Shown here: positions 5,864 through 7,422 of the stretch, one piece after another
How positions within the stretch are numbered: the first letter of the stretch is position 1
How the letters are laid out: every line of letters begins with the position of its first letter
NCBI GenBank assembly: GCA_029879945.1
Contig: JAOUPJ010000182.1
Location: 1 to 7,422 of the forward strand
Source: Gammaproteobacteria bacterium
GTDB taxonomy: Bacteria; Pseudomonadota; Gammaproteobacteria; S012-40
Direction of reading: 5' to 3'
DNA length: 7,422 bases
Program-made: the position numbers and the translations under genes
Notes under the pieces: generated by a model
What the model was told of the DNA's origin: nothing
The model's database searches: none
What the model saw: only the letters and a program-made list of their open reading frames with translations

Positions 5864-7246
5864 CTATATAATGAGTGTTAATTGGGCGAAGACTCTGTCA
5901 TTGTCGCTAATAGACTGGAACAACTGCTTGTTCCCGGATTGATAAACCACACTTCCCAGAGTAAATGTTGTTGTATCAAACAACTCGTAACTAAGCTGTA
6001 TTCTGGAAAAACCACCATCCATTCTGTCTATCCCATAACGTGCAGAAACACCGCTTAGATTTAATTTCTCGCGAAGAAAGTCCATCGAAATTCTTGTAAA
6101 CAAAACAACTTCATGTTCTTCACGTTGGTCTGGCAAATTACTAAGCCTGGAATCGTAGTTCAAAGTATATTCATCGGCTAACTCAACTGTGATCAAGGTG
6201 TTATTAAAACCGCTAATGTCAATACCAATCGTGCTATCGATTCTTGAGTACTTGTCACTTGGTGTTGAAAAATACTGAAATCCTTGTTTCGTTGCCAACT
6301 CCGCCTTTAAAACACTGTTACCAATGACATAGTTAATAGCACTTCCTAACATTGTGATACGGCTATGTTTTAGTGTTGGTTTTCTCGTTGGGTCAGCCGC
6401 AAAATGAAAGTTGTCATCGTAATAAGTTGCTGCATGAAAAGAAAGATCCCAGCCATTAAATCGGCCGTTTAGTGCACTAGCATACTCAAAGTTCTCTACG
6501 TTCTTTTCGGGTAGCTCCTCATTGGGTAGAGGCTGAGCGACAGGATAAAATTCACTACCATAGCTTGGAAGTTTGCCAAATGACAACTCAGGTATTGCTA
6601 ATGCACTTAGTTGCCACTGACCAAAGTAGTAATCAAGTTTCGCCATGGTTAGAGGTATGCGTAAGTCGGCAATATCTACCATACCCAACTCGCGTTTATC
6701 TAAGGGATTTAACACGTCAACAACTCGAACTCCATCGGATTTACCCCACAATACTATTTGCCGTCCTAGCTTTAAGTCCAAATTACTGGTAACAGCTCCC
6801 TGAATATAGGCTTCCCATAGATCAGATTCCGTTTCATAGGCATCCAGAGTTTCTTTAGTGTAGTTTTTACGCCCCCGAATTTGGTATATAGCATCTACAA
6901 AGAAATTTGCATTTATTTTAGCTTGCCAGGTCTTTCCTAGTTTGGATTTGATCTCAGGGAAAAGACGTATTTTCGCTCTATTAAATCCACTGTAGTCAGA
7001 AAATTCAGGGCCAGATTTTTCTTGATCATATTTATAGCTAGTACTCAAATCAAAAAGCAGACTGTAGTCTATAGGAGATTGCCCCTTATGTATTGCGCCA
7101 ACATCAATAGTTTCAATTTCAGTTGTGCCTTCAAATCCACCCAATATCGATTGCATTGACTCATCAGTTTCACCTGATATGGCAACTGAAGACAAAAAAA
7201 ATAGAAGCCCACTGAACAAGGGATAGATCATCGAATCGCCTTTCAT
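5864..7246 (-). CDS. DUF1302-like outer-membrane beta-barrel protein
   Basis: A 460-residue exported protein. Residues 1-25 are a signal peptide (hydrophobic core YPLFSGLLFFLSSVAIS). After an acidic linker the protein is an alternating, beta-barrel-like series of strands to the C-terminus, with little helix. The hallmark is LGRQIVLWGKSDGVRVVDVLN at 160-180, continuing PLDKRE, then DLRIPLTMAKLDYYFGQWQL (194-213), a pattern I know from the DUF1302 family and relatives. These are encoded with LolA-like sorting proteins and RND/MMPL transporters, and substrates are largely unknown; a role as an outer-membrane channel or acceptor is inference. The C-terminus (TLII) lacks the usual terminal phenylalanine. 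The frame extends to a TTG at 7327, but that stretch lies inside the upstream gene. The ATG at 7246 has AAGGGG 6 bases before it and follows the upstream TAA by one base, so I place the start there. An ATG at 7231 is a weaker alternative. The gene is visibly richer in AT than recJ. Confidence 0.87.
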   Translation of the reverse strand: MKGDSMIYPLFSGLLFFLSSVAISGETDESMQSILGGFEGTTEIETIDVGAIHKGQSPIDYSLLFDLSTSYKYDQEKSGPEFSDYSGFNRAKIRLFPEIKSKLGKTWQAKINANFFVDAIYQIRGRKNYTKETLDAYETESDLWEAYIQGAVTSNLDLKLGRQIVLWGKSDGVRVVDVLNPLDKRELGMVDIADLRIPLTMAKLDYYFGQWQLSALAIPELSFGKLPSYGSEFYPVAQPLPNEELPEKNVENFEYASALNGRFNGWDLSFHAATYYDDNFHFAADPTRKPTLKHSRITMLGSAINYVIGNSVLKAELATKQGFQYFSTPSDKYSRIDSTIGIDISGFNNTLITVELADEYTLNYDSRLSNLPDQREEHEVVLFTRISMDFLREKLNLSGVSARYGIDRMDGGFSRIQLSYELFDTTTFTLGSVVYQSGNKQLFQSISDNDRVFAQLTLII

Positions 7247-7247
7247 A

Positions 7248-7422
7248 TTAAACCCCTTTTTCGAGATTTCGTATTGTAAACTTGTCCTTGTCCATCCTTT
7301 GATTGTATTTAATATCGCTGAAGTCAATTACTGTTTGGTGCTCAGTTTTGTTACCGTGTTTTGTAGTCATCGTAATTCGTTTTATTGTCCATATGCCGTT
7401 AAGGAGTTCCACTTTTGGTACA
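7248..7422 (-). CDS. LolA-like outer-membrane lipoprotein-sorting protein, partial (C-terminal 57 residues)
   Basis: On the minus strand the frame from the window edge (first full codon 7421-7419) stays open for 57 codons to a TAA at 7250-7248. The peptide contains GIWTIKRITMTTKHGNKTEH (9-28), then VIDFSDIKYNQRMDKDKF (31-48), and ends TIRNLEKGV. This pattern (a Trp in a strand, a KT-x strand, 'YN..i.d..FT.r.L.kG' at the very end) is what I know from the C-termini of the LolA-like 'outer membrane lipoprotein-sorting protein' group next to MMPL transporters. Such periplasmic proteins are thought to ferry a lipophilic cargo between membranes. Only the tail is seen, so the assignment rests on pattern plus context. 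The stop lies one base before the next ATG, so the two genes are surely one operon and probably translationally coupled. Confidence 0.75.
   Translation of the reverse strand, partial: VPKVELLNGIWTIKRITMTTKHGNKTEHQTVIDFSDIKYNQRMDKDKFTIRNLEKGV
7253..7258 (-). promoter_or_regulatory. Ribosome binding site deciding the outer-membrane protein start
   Basis: AAGGGG (7258-7253, minus strand) lies inside the last codons of the LolA-like gene, 6 bases before the ATG at 7246. The upstream TAA (7250-7248) falls between this site and the ATG, so a terminating ribosome is placed to restart. No comparable site precedes the TTG at 7327. Confidence 0.75.

Overview
The window looks like chromosomal DNA of a gammaproteobacterium of moderate GC content. 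The evidence is the RecJ and PurT proteins, which follow the Escherichia coli proteins almost motif by motif from memory, E. coli-like -35/-10 promoters, and an outer-membrane protein operon typical of Gram-negative bacteria. I cannot name a genus. No rRNA, tRNA, CRISPR array, insertion sequence or phage gene is visible, and no stretch longer than about 220 bases lacks a gene.

Layout from left to right: (1) a minus-strand gene for a small secreted protein, cut by the left edge, with a structured leader (1-562); (2) purT, minus strand, formate-dependent purine synthesis (651-1856); (3) a 177-base divergent control region with a good purT promoter and an 18-bp dyad (1857-2033); (4) a plus-strand archaemetzincin zinc protease (2034-2561), the only plus-strand gene; (5) an ADP-glucose pyrophosphorylase homologue, minus strand (2555-3790), whose 3' end overlaps the protease by 7 bases; (6) recJ, minus strand (3963-5711); (7) a minus-strand pair made of the last 57 codons of a LolA-like lipoprotein-sorting protein (7248-7422) and a DUF1302-like outer-membrane protein (5864-7246), with one base between stop and start.

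The genes do not form one pathway. They are mostly separate units, with purine synthesis, glycogen-type metabolism, DNA repair and envelope transport side by side. The LolA-like/outer-membrane pair is the only clear operon. It probably continues to the right, where related clusters carry an RND/MMPL-type transporter.

The most unusual item is the GlgC homologue. Its fold and allosteric-type architecture are intact, but several positions that define the active site are changed: the GGxGxRL loop is lost, RAKPAV is RAKAAI, GTADA is GDADA, and WRDVGT is WRNITN. It may be a non-catalytic or regulatory paralogue, comparable to GlgD or plant large subunits. Secondary points are a leader RNA at the left edge that could hide its own start codon, the bacterial archaemetzincin with a dyad on its probable promoter, and two genes whose longest reading frames begin at implausible TTG codons.
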